64,000 nt of DNA from Lichenicoccus sp963693035 (GCA_963693035.2 CAXMMQ010000010.1:124001-188000); one strand, 5' to 3'; shown: positions 52,347 to 62,127, counted from the stretch's first letter. Notes: generated by a model not told the origin, from the letters alone. Translations and numbers: made by a program.

Positions 52347-53336
52347 ATGAGCACCATGCCCGCACGCGGCTGGCGGCTGCCCCGCATCGAGCCGGCGTCG
52401 CTCGCACCGTTCGCCGCGCTGGCCTTTCTCGTGGTGATCGGCACGCTGCTGAACGCACGCTTCCTAGCACCCGACAACATCGCAAACGTGGTCACCCGCG
52501 CCTCCTTCATAGCGGTGATCGGCATCGGCGCCACCTTCGTGATCGCCGCTGGCGGACTGGATCTATCGGTCGGCTCGATGTCCGCCTTCATCGGCGGCAG
52601 CGCCATCCTGCTGGCCAATGCCAGCGCCGCGCATGGCTTTGACGCAGCACTCGCCGTCGGCGCCCTGGTCGCGATCGGCGGCGGTGCGCTGTGCGGCCTG
52701 GCCAACGGCCTGGTCATCACCGTGGGCCGCCTGGAGGCGTTCATCGTCACGCTGGGTTCGATGGGCATCTTCCGCGCGCTGACCACCTATCTCGCCCAGG
52801 GCGGCTCGCTCTCGCTTACGCCCGACGACCTGCAGGACCTGGTGCGCCCGGTCTATTTCGGCACCGTGCTTGGCGTTCCGGTGCCGGTGCTGGTGTTCGT
52901 CGCCCTCGGCGCTGTCGCCTGGGTGCTGCTCAACCGCACGCCGTTCGGACGCCACGTGGTCGCGATCGGCGCCAACGAGGAGGTCGCGCGTTTCTCGTCG
53001 GTCGCGATCGGCCGGGTGCGCACCATCACCTATGTCATCCAGGGCGCCTGCGTCGGCATCGCCACCATCCTCTACGTGCCGCGACTGTCCTCGGTGACGC
53101 CGACCTCGGGCCTGCTGTGGGAATTGCAGGCGATCACCGCGGTGGTGATCGGCGGCACCTCGCTGCGCGGTGGCAACGGCCGCATCTGGGGCACCATCGC
53201 CGGCGCCCTGGTGCTGGAGTCGGTGGCGAACATCATGGTGCTCTCGAACATCGTCAGCGAATATCTGATCGGCGCCGTGCAGGGTGCCATCATCATCGTG
53301 GCGATGCTGGTGCAACGAAGCCTCAGGCGAAACTGA
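52347..53336 (+). CDS. Sugar ABC transporter permease (RbsC-type), second system
   Basis: 329 residues with about nine or ten membrane segments. AAGGLDLSVGSMSAFIGGSAIL (residues 67-88) and AVVIGGTSLRGGNGRIWGTIAGA (about 264-286) mark the CUT2 family. It starts two bases after the ATPase stop. Only one permease exists in this cluster, so it would act as a homodimer, unlike the first system with two permeases. Confidence 0.9.
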   Translation: MSTMPARGWRLPRIEPASLAPFAALAFLVVIGTLLNARFLAPDNIANVVTRASFIAVIGIGATFVIAAGGLDLSVGSMSAFIGGSAILLANASAAHGFDAALAVGALVAIGGGALCGLANGLVITVGRLEAFIVTLGSMGIFRALTTYLAQGGSLSLTPDDLQDLVRPVYFGTVLGVPVPVLVFVALGAVAWVLLNRTPFGRHVVAIGANEEVARFSSVAIGRVRTITYVIQGACVGIATILYVPRLSSVTPTSGLLWELQAITAVVIGGTSLRGGNGRIWGTIAGALVLESVANIMVLSNIVSEYLIGAVQGAIIIVAMLVQRSLRRN

Positions 53337-53355
53337 GGCCGTAAGGGGAAACGAC

Positions 53356-54315
53356 ATGAGACATGCTTTGATCGGACTGCTTGCCGCGGCATCGTTTGCC
53401 GCAGGCATGGGCGCGCACGCCGCGCAGGCCGAGGACGCGAAGTACACCATCGCGGTCTCGCTGCCGACCGCCGACCATGGCTGGACCGGCGGCCTGCTGT
53501 ACGACGCCAAGCAGGAGGCGGCGCTGCTCGAGCACGCCTATCCGGGGTTGACGGTGATCGTGAAGCCGTCCGCCAGCGCTGCCGACCAGGCGAGCGCGCT
53601 GGAGGACCTGACGGCGGGCACGAAACCCGACGCGCTGGTGGTGCTGCCGTACGATTCGAGCCAGCTCACCGGCGCCGTCCGTCGGGTCAAGGCGAAGGGC
53701 GTGTTCATCACCGTGGTGGATCGTGGCCTGACCGACCCCGCGATCCAGGATGTGTATGTCGCCGGCGACAACCCCGAGTTCGGTCGCGTCGCCGGCAGGT
53801 ATTTTGTCCAGGCCCTCGGCGGCCATGGCGACGTGGTGGTGATGCGCGGCATCCCGACCGTGGTCGACACCCAGCGCGTCACCGGCTTCCAGCAGGCGAT
53901 TGCCGGCTCGGGCGTCAAGATCCTGGACATGCAGTTCGCCAACTGGAGCCGCGACGAGGGCTTCAAGGTGATGCAGGACTTCCTCGCCAAGCACGCGCAT
54001 ATCGACGCGGTCTGGGCCGCCGACGACGACGTGGCGCAAGGCGCGCTGCGGGCCATCGCGCAGGCGAAGCGCACCGATATCAGGCTCGTTGTCGGCGGCG
54101 CCGGCATGCGCGAGGTCATCAGGGGGGTGATTGACGGCAACAAACTCGTGCCGGTGGACGTGTCCTATCCGCCCTCGATGATGAAGACCGCGATCGACCT
54201 GACCGCGGCGCACCTGATCTCGAAGGCGGCGGTGCGCGGGACCTTCCTGATCTCGACGGTGCTGATCACCAAGGACAACGCGCAGGAATTCTACGACCCG
54301 AACTCGCCGTTCTGA
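53356..54315 (+). CDS. Periplasmic sugar-binding protein, second ABC system
   Basis: 319 residues; a cleavable signal peptide (MRHALIGLLAAASFAAG...HAAQA, about 24 residues), then a type 1 periplasmic-binding-protein fold (KYTIAVSLPTADHGWTGG; TAGTKPDALVVLPYDSSQLT; VVDTQRVTGFQQAI). AAGGGG precedes the ATG by nine bases. It is the third gene after ATPase and permease, the usual position for RbsB-type genes being first, so it may also be read from an internal promoter. Confidence 0.87.
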   Translation: MRHALIGLLAAASFAAGMGAHAAQAEDAKYTIAVSLPTADHGWTGGLLYDAKQEAALLEHAYPGLTVIVKPSASAADQASALEDLTAGTKPDALVVLPYDSSQLTGAVRRVKAKGVFITVVDRGLTDPAIQDVYVAGDNPEFGRVAGRYFVQALGGHGDVVVMRGIPTVVDTQRVTGFQQAIAGSGVKILDMQFANWSRDEGFKVMQDFLAKHAHIDAVWAADDDVAQGALRAIAQAKRTDIRLVVGGAGMREVIRGVIDGNKLVPVDVSYPPSMMKTAIDLTAAHLISKAAVRGTFLISTVLITKDNAQEFYDPNSPF

Positions 54316-54320
54316 CAGGG

Positions 54321-54989
54321 TCAGTCCTTTTCGTGCAGTTCCAGCGCTCCGGCGGGTCCGGTCACCACTGCCAGGCGGCGATAATCCGGAACCGAGAGAT
54401 GGTTCGTTGAAGCCGGATTGGCGTGGGTTGCGGTAACGACCACCACAGCCGCGCCGGCAGCATCGGCGGCCGCAATGCCGGCCGACGCGTCCTCGAATAC
54501 CAGGCAGCCGGCCGCCGGGCGCCCCAGCCGGTTGGCTGCGAGCAGGAAGCATTCCGGTGCCGGCTTGCCGTGCTTCACGTCCTCGGCCGTGATCAGCAGC
54601 GGCGGCGGTCGCAAGCCCGCCGCCTGCAATCGCCGCAGCGCCAGGGCACGCGGCGCCGAGGTGACGATCGCGCAGCGATCCGGCGCCACCGACGCCAGGA
54701 AGTCTGCCGCCCCGGCGATCGGCTCGATGCCGCCGACATCGTCGAGCTCGGCGCGCGTGAGGATGGCGGCCTCCGCCACCGGGTCCACGCCCGGCAAGGC
54801 AAGGCGCCGGATCGTCTCCACCGCCCGGACGCCGTGGATGGTCGGCAGGAAGCGCTCGACATCAACGACATGCCTCAGCGCCCAGGCGGTCCACACGCGC
54901 TCGGCGGCGGCGATCGAGCTCAGCAGCGTGCCGTCCATGTCGAACAGGAAGGCCGCGAAACCTCGTCCGGGAAACAACGTCTTGGTCAT
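54321..54989 (-). CDS. HAD family sugar-phosphatase-like hydrolase
   Basis: 222 residues with the HAD motifs: FLFDMDGTLLSS (nucleophile Asp17 and acid Asp19 by position), TSAPRALALRRL (motif II), KHGKPAPECF (motif III Lys) and VFEDASAGIAAA (motif IV). Similar to sugar-phosphatases of the beta-phosphoglucomutase-like group. It converges with the sugar-binding-protein gene, separated by five bases; phosphatase and importer may act on the same sugar. Confidence 0.85.
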   Translation of the reverse strand: MTKTLFPGRGFAAFLFDMDGTLLSSIAAAERVWTAWALRHVVDVERFLPTIHGVRAVETIRRLALPGVDPVAEAAILTRAELDDVGGIEPIAGAADFLASVAPDRCAIVTSAPRALALRRLQAAGLRPPPLLITAEDVKHGKPAPECFLLAANRLGRPAAGCLVFEDASAGIAAADAAGAAVVVVTATHANPASTNHLSVPDYRRLAVVTGPAGALELHEKD

Positions 54990-55074
54990 CGGATGGCGGC
55001 CCCGGAATGCCGTGCGGTCAAAGCCATCCTGCCACACGGCCGCGTGGACGACAGTTCGCAATCAGGAGATCGCC

Positions 55075-55638
55075 ATGAGCCAGTTGCACGCCGCCGACTT
55101 CCGCAACCCGGCGATCCTGCTGGCCGGGCCGGTCGATTACGACATGTATCGGGATTTCCGCAGCCAGCTCGACAACTCGCTGCAGGACGGCCTCGTCGTG
55201 ATCGAGCTGTCCACCCTGGGCGGCGACCCGGAGGTGGCCCGCATGATGGGCGAGGATGTCCGCTACCACAGCGACATCGCCCCGCAGCGTCGCTTCGTGT
55301 TCCTCGGCAAGGCGGCGATCTATTCCGCCGGCACCACCTTCATGAGCTTCTTCGCGCGCGACAACCGCTATTTGACGCGCGGCACCCGGCTGATGATCCA
55401 TGAGCGCAAGCTGGACAAGCAACTCCACATCAACGGACCGCTGACCACCTGCATCGCCGCCGTGACCGCCGCCCTGCACGAGATCGAGGCGTCGATCGTA
55501 ATCCAGAACGAAGGCTTCGCGAGCCTGATCGAGGGCAGCGCGGTCACGATGCAGCAGGTGCTCGAGCGGGCACCCGGCAACTGGTACATCGAGGCACGGG
55601 AAGCGGCGACGCTTAGGCTGGTTTCGACGGTGCTCTGA
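55075..55638 (+). CDS. ClpP-like (S14-fold) protein with altered catalytic site
   Basis: 187 residues of the Clp protease/crotonase fold. The nucleophile-like Ser84 lies in GKAAIYSAGT, and His109 in LMIHERKL corresponds to the catalytic His of ClpP (MIH). By hand alignment the Asp position (E. coli ClpP Asp172 region) reads ALERAPGN-type Arg/Ala, so the triad seems incomplete. ATG 55075 has AGGAG upstream. No ClpX partner is near. It may be a peptide-binding or chaperone-like paralogue. Confidence 0.65.
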   Translation: MSQLHAADFRNPAILLAGPVDYDMYRDFRSQLDNSLQDGLVVIELSTLGGDPEVARMMGEDVRYHSDIAPQRRFVFLGKAAIYSAGTTFMSFFARDNRYLTRGTRLMIHERKLDKQLHINGPLTTCIAAVTAALHEIEASIVIQNEGFASLIEGSAVTMQQVLERAPGNWYIEAREAATLRLVSTVL

Positions 55639-55715
55639 GAGAGCGTACGAGAATGCTCCTCGGGTGGTCATTCGACGCGCCTTTGACCTCCGCTAGCGCC
55701 TCCTCAAAAGGTCTC

Positions 55716-57095
55716 TCAGTCGCCGTCATAGCCATAGACTTCCGGCAGCAGGAAGATCGCCGCCAGCAGCCCGATCAGCGGAAAGATCGCCACGAACAGG
55801 GTGGCGTTGCCGTGGCCGATCGCGCTGAACAGCACCGGGAACAGGAAGATCGCCAGGAACGACGGCAGCTTGACGAAGATGTAGGCGACGCCCGAGGCAA
55901 CGCCGCGATATTCCGGCCGCGCCATCATCGAGGCGATGGTGATGCCGTTCTCCGCGTCCCAGTAATGGCCCCACAGCATGACCGCGGCGGCAATCGGCAG
56001 GATCATCGTGTGGCCGGTCTTGATCGCGAAGCCGGCGACCAGCAGCGAGACCAGCACGATGGCGAAGCCGGCGATACTCAGGCCGCGCTGCCCGATCTTC
56101 GGCGTGATCAACGGACCGATCCAGCCGGAGATCGCGGCGATCACATAGAGCACCATGGTGACGAGATCGGTGCCGAGCGCCCCGGATACGCCGACCAGCA
56201 CGAACAGCACCGGGATATAGAAGGCGAACGTGGAAAACTCGCTGCCCTGGGCAAAGCACGAGATCCAGCCGAACAGCGTGGCGCGCAGGCGGATCGGGTC
56301 GCGCCTGATATGGTCGAAGAAGTCGCGCGCGCGCGGTTGCGGGATCATCACGTCCTGGTCGGGCAGGAAGTCGAGCGGATCGTGGTACATGTGCGCCGAG
56401 ACCTGCTTGGCCTCGCGGAATCGACCACGCCGGATCAGCCAGATCGCGGTTTCCGGCAGGTTGTAGCGCAGCGCGAAGATGATCGCCGCCGGCACCGCGC
56501 CGAAGCCCAGCGTCAGCCGCCAGACCAGCCAGTGCGGCAGCGCGAATGCCAGCAGGATGGCAATCAGACCGAGCGCGAAGACCTCGCCGACCGCGAACAT
56601 GAACTGCCAGCGATTGCCCATCACCTCGCGTTCCCCTTTGGGGAGGAACTCCATGATGTAGGTGTAGCCGTTGGAGATGTCGCTGCCGAGCGGGATGCCC
56701 AGGATCAGCCGGATCACGACCAGCCAGATCATGTTCGGCACGAAGGCCTGCGCCAGCGCGAACACCACGAACATGACCATGGTGGTGAGGAAGATCGCCC
56801 GGCGGCCGATCCGGTCGGACAGCCAGCCGCCAAGCAGCGAGCCCACGACCGCGCCGCCCTGGGTGCCGGCGCCGGCGAGACCCAGCAGCGCCGGCGACGG
56901 ATGATACTGCTCGCGCAGGAAGATCAGCACGAAGGCGATCGAGTAGAGATCCCAGGCCTCCACCAGGATCGAGGCGATCATCAGCCAGCCGACCCGGGTG
57001 CCGTTCGGGCTGTGATGCGCCACCAGGTGCTTCACCGCCCGGTCCATCAGCGCCTGGGACTGCGCATCGACCTGAAGTGCCACCCGTGTATCCAT
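55716..57095 (-). CDS. MFS transporter, MHS/sugar-porter type
   Basis: 459 residues, about twelve membrane segments. VEAWDLYSIAFVLIFLREQY (helix 1), GGWLSDRIGRRAIFLTTMV (the MFS loop 2-3 motif), PKGEREVMGNRWQF and PETAIWLIRRGRFREAKQV are sugar-porter-like. It is divergent from the LLM monooxygenase operon with about 145 bases between. It may import the substrate for those enzymes, but this is inference. ATG 57095 is used; a longer frame reaches 57191. Confidence 0.87.
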   Translation of the reverse strand: MDTRVALQVDAQSQALMDRAVKHLVAHHSPNGTRVGWLMIASILVEAWDLYSIAFVLIFLREQYHPSPALLGLAGAGTQGGAVVGSLLGGWLSDRIGRRAIFLTTMVMFVVFALAQAFVPNMIWLVVIRLILGIPLGSDISNGYTYIMEFLPKGEREVMGNRWQFMFAVGEVFALGLIAILLAFALPHWLVWRLTLGFGAVPAAIIFALRYNLPETAIWLIRRGRFREAKQVSAHMYHDPLDFLPDQDVMIPQPRARDFFDHIRRDPIRLRATLFGWISCFAQGSEFSTFAFYIPVLFVLVGVSGALGTDLVTMVLYVIAAISGWIGPLITPKIGQRGLSIAGFAIVLVSLLVAGFAIKTGHTMILPIAAAVMLWGHYWDAENGITIASMMARPEYRGVASGVAYIFVKLPSFLAIFLFPVLFSAIGHGNATLFVAIFPLIGLLAAIFLLPEVYGYDGD

Positions 57096-57240
57096 CCCAG
57101 TCTTTCCTTCCCTGATCGGTTCCGGGCGACGCCCGCTCGGTCCGACATGATGGAATGCAGCGCAGATCCGGGCGTCCGGCAACCGGCACACACCACTGGC
57201 CCGCGGTTTGCACCTGCCGGTTGGATTTCGGAGGCTCCGG

Positions 57241-58599
57241 ATGAAGCGTCAGGTCTGTCTCGCCGTTCTGCTGCATGGCGGCCGCTTTTCGTGGAAATAC
57301 CCGGCCGCCAAGGCCGAGGGCGACCACGACCTCGAGATGTACAAGGCGCTTGCCCGGACCGCCGAGCGTGGCCGCTTCGACATCATCTTCATGGCGGACG
57401 GCTACTCGACCAAGGATGACGGGCTCGCGCCGGACGCGCTGCGCTCGATGAGCACACTGGTGCATTTCGACCCGCTGACCCTGCTCGCGGTGCTCTCCAC
57501 CGTCACCAGCCGGATCGGCCTCGTCTGCACGGGTTCCACGACCTACAACGAGCCATACGAGCTCGCCCGGCGCTTCGCGACGCTGGACCATATGAGCGGC
57601 GGCCGCGCCGGCTGGAACGTCATCACCTCGCAGATGACCAGCGAGGCGCTCAATTTCGGCTATGACGGGCCGCTCTCGACCGAGGCGCGCTACGCAAGGG
57701 CGCGCGAGTTCCTCGATGTCTGCGGCGGCCTTTGGGATAGCTGGGAGGACGACGCCTTTCCGCGCGACAAGGCCTCGGGCATCTATGCCGACCCGTCGAA
57801 GATGCACGTGCTCGACCACAAGGGCCGCTTCTTCAAGGTGCGCGGGCCGCTCAACGTCGCGCGCATGCCGCAGGGCTATCCGGTGATCTGCCAGGCCGGC
57901 GAATCCGAGGAGGGCCGGGACTTCGCGGCCCAGTCCGCCGACATGATGTACGGCAAGGCCGCCTCGCTGGAGCATGGCCAGGCCTTCTACGGGCCGATGA
58001 AGGCACGCCTTGCCAAGTATGGCCGCTCGCCGGACAGCCTCAAGATCATGCCGGGCCTGTGCTGTGTGGTTGGACGCACCATGGAAGAGGCGCAGGCGAA
58101 GTTCGACGCGGTGCAGTCGACCATCAGCCCGGTCGAGGCGCGGGCATTCGCCGTGCAGTTCATGGGGCCGGAATTCGAGCTCGACATGGATCCGACGCAA
58201 CCGATTCCCGACCTGCCGGCGCTCAGCGCCATCGCGACACGCAAGCGCATCACGATTGACCGGAAGGCGGGCGACCAGGACGGCAAGCGCCTCTCCCTGG
58301 TCGAGCTTGGCCGCTGGATCGCCGCCTGCATGGGGCACCTGACATTGATCGGCACGCCCGCCAGCATCGTGGATGAGATGGAGCGCTATATCGACGAGGG
58401 CGGCTCGGACGGCTTCGCGCTGATGCCGCACTACCTGCCTGGCAATCTCGATGATTTCGTGGAGCTGGTGGTGCCGGAGCTGCAACGCCGCGGCCGGCTG
58501 CGCACCGAATATACCGGCGCCACCCTGCGCGACACGCTCGGCCTGCCGCGTCCGGCGAACCGACACGCCGCCGGTGCCGGAGCGCATGCCGCGGAATGA
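57241..58599 (+). CDS. LLM class flavin-dependent monooxygenase (NtaA/SnaA/DszA group)
   Basis: 452 residues of the luciferase-like TIM barrel. GGRFSWKYPAAKAEGDHDLEMY, FMADGYSTKDDG, FDPLTLLAVLSTVTSRIGL and TTYNEPYELARRFATLDHMSGGRAGWNVITS (core) typify the NtaA/DszA clade, which oxidises nitrilotriacetate, sulfones or similar compounds with FMNH2 from a partner reductase. GGAGG sits eight bases before the ATG. First gene of an overlapping operon. Confidence 0.9.
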   Translation: MKRQVCLAVLLHGGRFSWKYPAAKAEGDHDLEMYKALARTAERGRFDIIFMADGYSTKDDGLAPDALRSMSTLVHFDPLTLLAVLSTVTSRIGLVCTGSTTYNEPYELARRFATLDHMSGGRAGWNVITSQMTSEALNFGYDGPLSTEARYARAREFLDVCGGLWDSWEDDAFPRDKASGIYADPSKMHVLDHKGRFFKVRGPLNVARMPQGYPVICQAGESEEGRDFAAQSADMMYGKAASLEHGQAFYGPMKARLAKYGRSPDSLKIMPGLCCVVGRTMEEAQAKFDAVQSTISPVEARAFAVQFMGPEFELDMDPTQPIPDLPALSAIATRKRITIDRKAGDQDGKRLSLVELGRWIAACMGHLTLIGTPASIVDEMERYIDEGGSDGFALMPHYLPGNLDDFVELVVPELQRRGRLRTEYTGATLRDTLGLPRPANRHAAGAGAHAAE

Positions 58600-59540
58600 C
58601 CGGCGTGCCCGATCTCACGCTGCTCGATCTGGACCGGCTTTCACCGAGCGGCTTCGTCGAGGCGTTGCAGCGAAGCTCCTGCGTCCTGGTGCGTGGGCGT
58701 GACGTGCCGGTCGATGCGGCCGAGGCGGTTTTTGCCAGCGGACGCAAGTTCATGGAGCGGCCGGACTCCGAAAAGGCCGCGGTTGCCTGGCCCGGGCATG
58801 GCGCCTGGCAGGGCTGGCAGCGCATGCAGGGCGACGACCCGTCCCGCACCAGCGCCACCTATCTCGACCTGGTGGAGCGCTTTGAGCTCCGCCTGGCGCA
58901 GCGCAGCCCGGACCGACCGCCCCCGGCCCCGGACGACGTGTCCGGACTCGCCGCCTGGGCCGAAAGCTTCACCCTCTGGCCGGCCGAGCCGGAAGCGTTC
59001 TCAGCGACCTGGACCCGCAGCTACGCGCGGATGCACCGCTTCGCCTCGCAGTTGGTGACGCTGCTGGCGGACGGCCTCGACCTGCGTGCGGGCCTGCAGG
59101 ACTGGACCGTGCGGCAATGGTCCAATCTGGTGCTCAACCACTACCCGCCGCAGCACGCGCCGCCGGAAGCCGGCCGGGTCCGCAGCCGCCCGCACACCGA
59201 CATCGGCGGCTTCACCCTGCTCTGGTCGAACGACCGCACCGGAGGCCTCGAGGCTCGGGCCTCGGACCGGAGCTGGAGAACCGTCGACATCCCGCAGGGT
59301 ACGCTGCTGATCCAGGCCGGCGACCTGCTGACGCGCTGGACCCGCGGCCGGATCCCCTCGAACCTGCATCGCGTCGTCAATCCGCCCGCGGGCAGCGAGG
59401 CAGCGCGCAACGGCAGGTATTCGGTGGTGTATTTCCACCATCCCGACATGGGCACGACCATCACCGGCGAGGACGGACGCGATCTGGTCGCCTCCGAACA
59501 CGTGCGTCGCCGCCAACGCCTGGAGACGCCGGTTGCCTAA
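58596..59540 (+). CDS. 2-oxoglutarate/Fe(II) dioxygenase (isopenicillin N synthase family)
   Basis: 314 residues with the facial triad His200-x-Asp202 in RPHTDIGGFTLLW and His258 in NLHRVVNPP, plus the 2-oxoglutarate-binding Arg274-x-Ser276 in GRYSVVYF. The ATG overlaps the upstream stop (ATGA), so the pair is translated together. In the common sulfonate route the dioxygenase is of the TauD group, but this one is IPNS-like, so a different substrate is likely. Substrate unknown. Confidence 0.88.
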   Translation: MTGVPDLTLLDLDRLSPSGFVEALQRSSCVLVRGRDVPVDAAEAVFASGRKFMERPDSEKAAVAWPGHGAWQGWQRMQGDDPSRTSATYLDLVERFELRLAQRSPDRPPPAPDDVSGLAAWAESFTLWPAEPEAFSATWTRSYARMHRFASQLVTLLADGLDLRAGLQDWTVRQWSNLVLNHYPPQHAPPEAGRVRSRPHTDIGGFTLLWSNDRTGGLEARASDRSWRTVDIPQGTLLIQAGDLLTRWTRGRIPSNLHRVVNPPAGSEAARNGRYSVVYFHHPDMGTTITGEDGRDLVASEHVRRRQRLETPVA

Positions 59541-60561
59541 TCGCAGGCGCTTCCTCGGCATCGGCCTCGCTGGCCTGGCCACGCCAGCGGTGCTGCGCCA
59601 TGGGGCACAGGCGGCGCGTCCGCCCGACCTCGGGCCATATGCGATCCGCCTGACCTGGATACGCAACGCCCAGTTCGCCGGCGAATACTTCGCCGATAGC
59701 CGGGGCTACTACCGCGACGAGGGCTTCTCCTCGGTGGACCTGCAAAGCGGTGGCCCCAGCGCACCGCCGACCGAGATCGACCTGTCGCAGGGCAAGTGCC
59801 TGATCGGGATTTCGGCGATCGACCTGACCGCGGCGGCGGTCGCGCAGGGGGCCGGGCTGCGCACGATCGGCTGCCTCTACCAGAAGAGCGCCTTCTGCAT
59901 GCTGTCTCTGGCCAGCCACCCGATCCCGGATCCCCAATCGATGATCGGCAAGCGCATCGGCGTGCAGGGCGGCAACCAGGTCATCTTCTCGACCTTCCTG
60001 CAATTGAACGGCGTCGATCCCGACAGGATCACCACCGTTCCGGTTCAGTTTGACCCGACGCCGCTGGTGGCGGGCGAAGTGGATGGCTGGGTCGGCTACA
60101 TCGCCAACGAGCCGAACCAGTTGAAGCGGCGCGGCATCGCCACCACCACCTTCCTGTTCGCCGACTACAACTATCCGCTGCTGATGGAGACCTACATCGT
60201 GCGTGCGGAGTCCGCGCAGCGTGACCGCGAGCGGCTGAAGGCGGCGCTGCGGGCGGAGCTGCGCGGCTGGAAGGACAATCTGCGCGACCCTGTCGGCGGC
60301 GCGGCGCTCGCGATCGACCAGTACGGCCAGCGCCTCGGCCTGAACCGCGACTCCGAAATCATGCAGTCCAGGACGGAGAACACCCTGATCACCTCGCCGG
60401 AGACGGCAGTGAACGGCCTGTTCACGCTCACCCCGGAGCGGATGGAGCGCAACGTCCGCGTGCTGCGCGATCTCGGCAACGAGGTGACCCGGGAGACCCT
60501 GTTCGACATGTCTCTGCTCGACGAAATCTACCACGAAGATCCCGCCCTGATCCGTGTCTAG
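59533..60561 (+). CDS. ABC transporter substrate-binding protein (NMT1/THI5-like)
   Basis: 342 residues. A TTG start at 59533 overlaps the previous stop and gives a signal with twin-arginine-like RRRFLGIGLAGLATP. The mature part has the NMT1/SsuA-like fold: LTWIRNAQFAGEYFADSRGYY, SAIDLTAAAVAQGAGLRTIG, GKRIGVQGGNQVIFSTF. Proteins of this class bind sulfonates, pyrimidines or thiamine precursors. It precedes ATPase and two permeases of the same importer. Confidence 0.87.
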   Translation: MPNRRRFLGIGLAGLATPAVLRHGAQAARPPDLGPYAIRLTWIRNAQFAGEYFADSRGYYRDEGFSSVDLQSGGPSAPPTEIDLSQGKCLIGISAIDLTAAAVAQGAGLRTIGCLYQKSAFCMLSLASHPIPDPQSMIGKRIGVQGGNQVIFSTFLQLNGVDPDRITTVPVQFDPTPLVAGEVDGWVGYIANEPNQLKRRGIATTTFLFADYNYPLLMETYIVRAESAQRDRERLKAALRAELRGWKDNLRDPVGGAALAIDQYGQRLGLNRDSEIMQSRTENTLITSPETAVNGLFTLTPERMERNVRVLRDLGNEVTRETLFDMSLLDEIYHEDPALIRV

Positions 60562-61378
60562 CACAGCCGCCGTGCTCCCAGCTCCGCGCGACGCCCGCAC
60601 GAGGCCGCCCGGCACCGGGATCGCCATGACCGGCCTGTCCAAGAGCTTCCGGGTCGGGCGTCGCCCGGTGCCGGCGCTCGACCGGCTGGATTTGCAGACG
60701 GCGGAAAACAGCTTCCTGTCGCTGGTTGGGCCGTCGGGCTGCGGCAAGTCGACGGTGCTGCGCATCCTGGCCGGGCTCGAGCAGGCCGATGCCGGACAGG
60801 CGCTGGTGCATGGCGAAACGCCCGCAGATCTGGTCTCGCGGCATCAGCTCGGTATCGCCTTCCAGGACAGCGCGCTGCTGCCCTGGCGCTCGGTGGAAGC
60901 CAACATCCGGCTGCCTCTGGAGGTCGCGGGCGTTCGGGCGGCACCCGGCCTGATCGCAGGCCTGGTGGCGCTGGTCGGACTAGGCGGATTCGAGCGCGCG
61001 CGTCCGGCGCAGCTTTCGGGCGGCATGCGCCAGCGGGTCGCCATCGCCCGGGCCCTGGTGCTGCAACCTCGCGCGCTGCTGCTCGACGAGCCGTTCGGCG
61101 CGCTCGACGACATGACCCGCCAGCGTCTCAATCTGGAGCTGCAGCGGATCTGGACCGAGCGCCCGGCCACCACCCTGATGGTGACGCATGGCATTGCCGA
61201 GGCGGTGCTGCTGTCGGACCAGGTCGCGGTGATGAGCGGCCGCCCCGGCCGCATCATCGCCCTGGTGCCGATCGACCTGCCGCGGCCCCGCACGGCGGCC
61301 TTGATGCGCAGCCCGGAGTTCCACGCCTACCACGACCGGCTGAGCGAGCTGCTGTTCGCAACCGAGGACGAGGCATGA
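60554..61378 (+). CDS. ABC transporter ATP-binding protein (SsuB/TauB type)
   Basis: 274 residues. Walker A GPSGCGKSTVLR, Q-loop IAFQDSALLPWRSVEAN, signature LSGGMRQRVAIARAL and Walker B ALLLDEPFGALDD, all as in nitrate/sulfonate/taurine importers. The GTG start at 60554 overlaps the binding-protein gene by eight bases. A 30-residue N-terminal tail precedes the conserved part, so a start further in is possible. Confidence 0.92.
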   Translation: MSSTAAVLPAPRDARTRPPGTGIAMTGLSKSFRVGRRPVPALDRLDLQTAENSFLSLVGPSGCGKSTVLRILAGLEQADAGQALVHGETPADLVSRHQLGIAFQDSALLPWRSVEANIRLPLEVAGVRAAPGLIAGLVALVGLGGFERARPAQLSGGMRQRVAIARALVLQPRALLLDEPFGALDDMTRQRLNLELQRIWTERPATTLMVTHGIAEAVLLSDQVAVMSGRPGRIIALVPIDLPRPRTAALMRSPEFHAYHDRLSELLFATEDEA

Positions 61379-62127
61379 GCCGGGCACTCCGGATGCTGGC
61401 AGCACCCGTCGTTCTGCTTGCGCTTTGGAGCCTGGCGGCCCTTCTCGCCACCGGACCGTCAGGTCTGGTACCGGCGCCCTGGGTTGTGCTGGCGCAGATC
61501 GTGCGCGACGGCTGGGCGTTCTACGGTCCCAACATCTGGCCCACCATCGGCGAGGCCGCGCGCGGCTTTCTCTGGGGCAACGGTCTCGCGATCGGCGTCG
61601 CCCTGCTGGTGCTGCTGCTGCCGGCCCTGCAGCGCGTCGTGCTGCAGCTTGCCGCCGTGAGCTACTGCATTCCGGTGATCGCGGTCGGCCCGCTGCTGAC
61701 CCTGGTGTTCAGCGGGCGCACCCCGATGGTGGCGCTATCGGCGCTGTCGGTGTTCTTCACCACGCTGGTCGGCCTGCTGGTCGGCGTGCGCGGCACCGAC
61801 CGGACCAGCCTGGAATTCGTGCGCGCCTGCGGCGGCGGCGCCTGGCAGTGCTTTCGGCGCGTACAGTTCGCGTCCTGCCTGCCGGCTTTGTTCGCCGCCC
61901 TCGGCATCGCGGCGCCTGCCTCGTTGCTCGGCGCCATCCTCGGCGAGTGGCTCGGCTCGGTGCAGAGCGGCCTCGGAGTCGCCATGGTGGTCTCGATGCA
62001 GCAGATGGCGGCATCCCGTTCCTGGGGCATCGCCCTGGTCAGCGGCGCACTCGCCTGTTTCGCCTACGCCCTGGTCGCACGCATCGGCCACTGGCTGACA
62101 CCCTGGCGACAGGCGACGAGCCCATGA
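61375..62127 (+). CDS. ABC transporter permease (SsuC-type), first
   Basis: 250 residues, about six membrane segments, with the binding-protein-dependent permease loop FVRACGGGAWQCFRRVQFASCLPALFAALGIAAPAS (EAA-like region near residues 145-180). It overlaps the ATPase and the next permease by four bases each. SsuC-type importers normally have one permease gene; two different ones are present here. Confidence 0.88.
   Translation: MSRALRMLAAPVVLLALWSLAALLATGPSGLVPAPWVVLAQIVRDGWAFYGPNIWPTIGEAARGFLWGNGLAIGVALLVLLLPALQRVVLQLAAVSYCIPVIAVGPLLTLVFSGRTPMVALSALSVFFTTLVGLLVGVRGTDRTSLEFVRACGGGAWQCFRRVQFASCLPALFAALGIAAPASLLGAILGEWLGSVQSGLGVAMVVSMQQMAASRSWGIALVSGALACFAYALVARIGHWLTPWRQATSP

Noticed and set aside
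55726..58587. 953-aa minus-strand frame spanning the MFS and monooxygenase genes
   Set aside because: Crosses an MFS gene in another frame and the monooxygenase antisense; no protein features.
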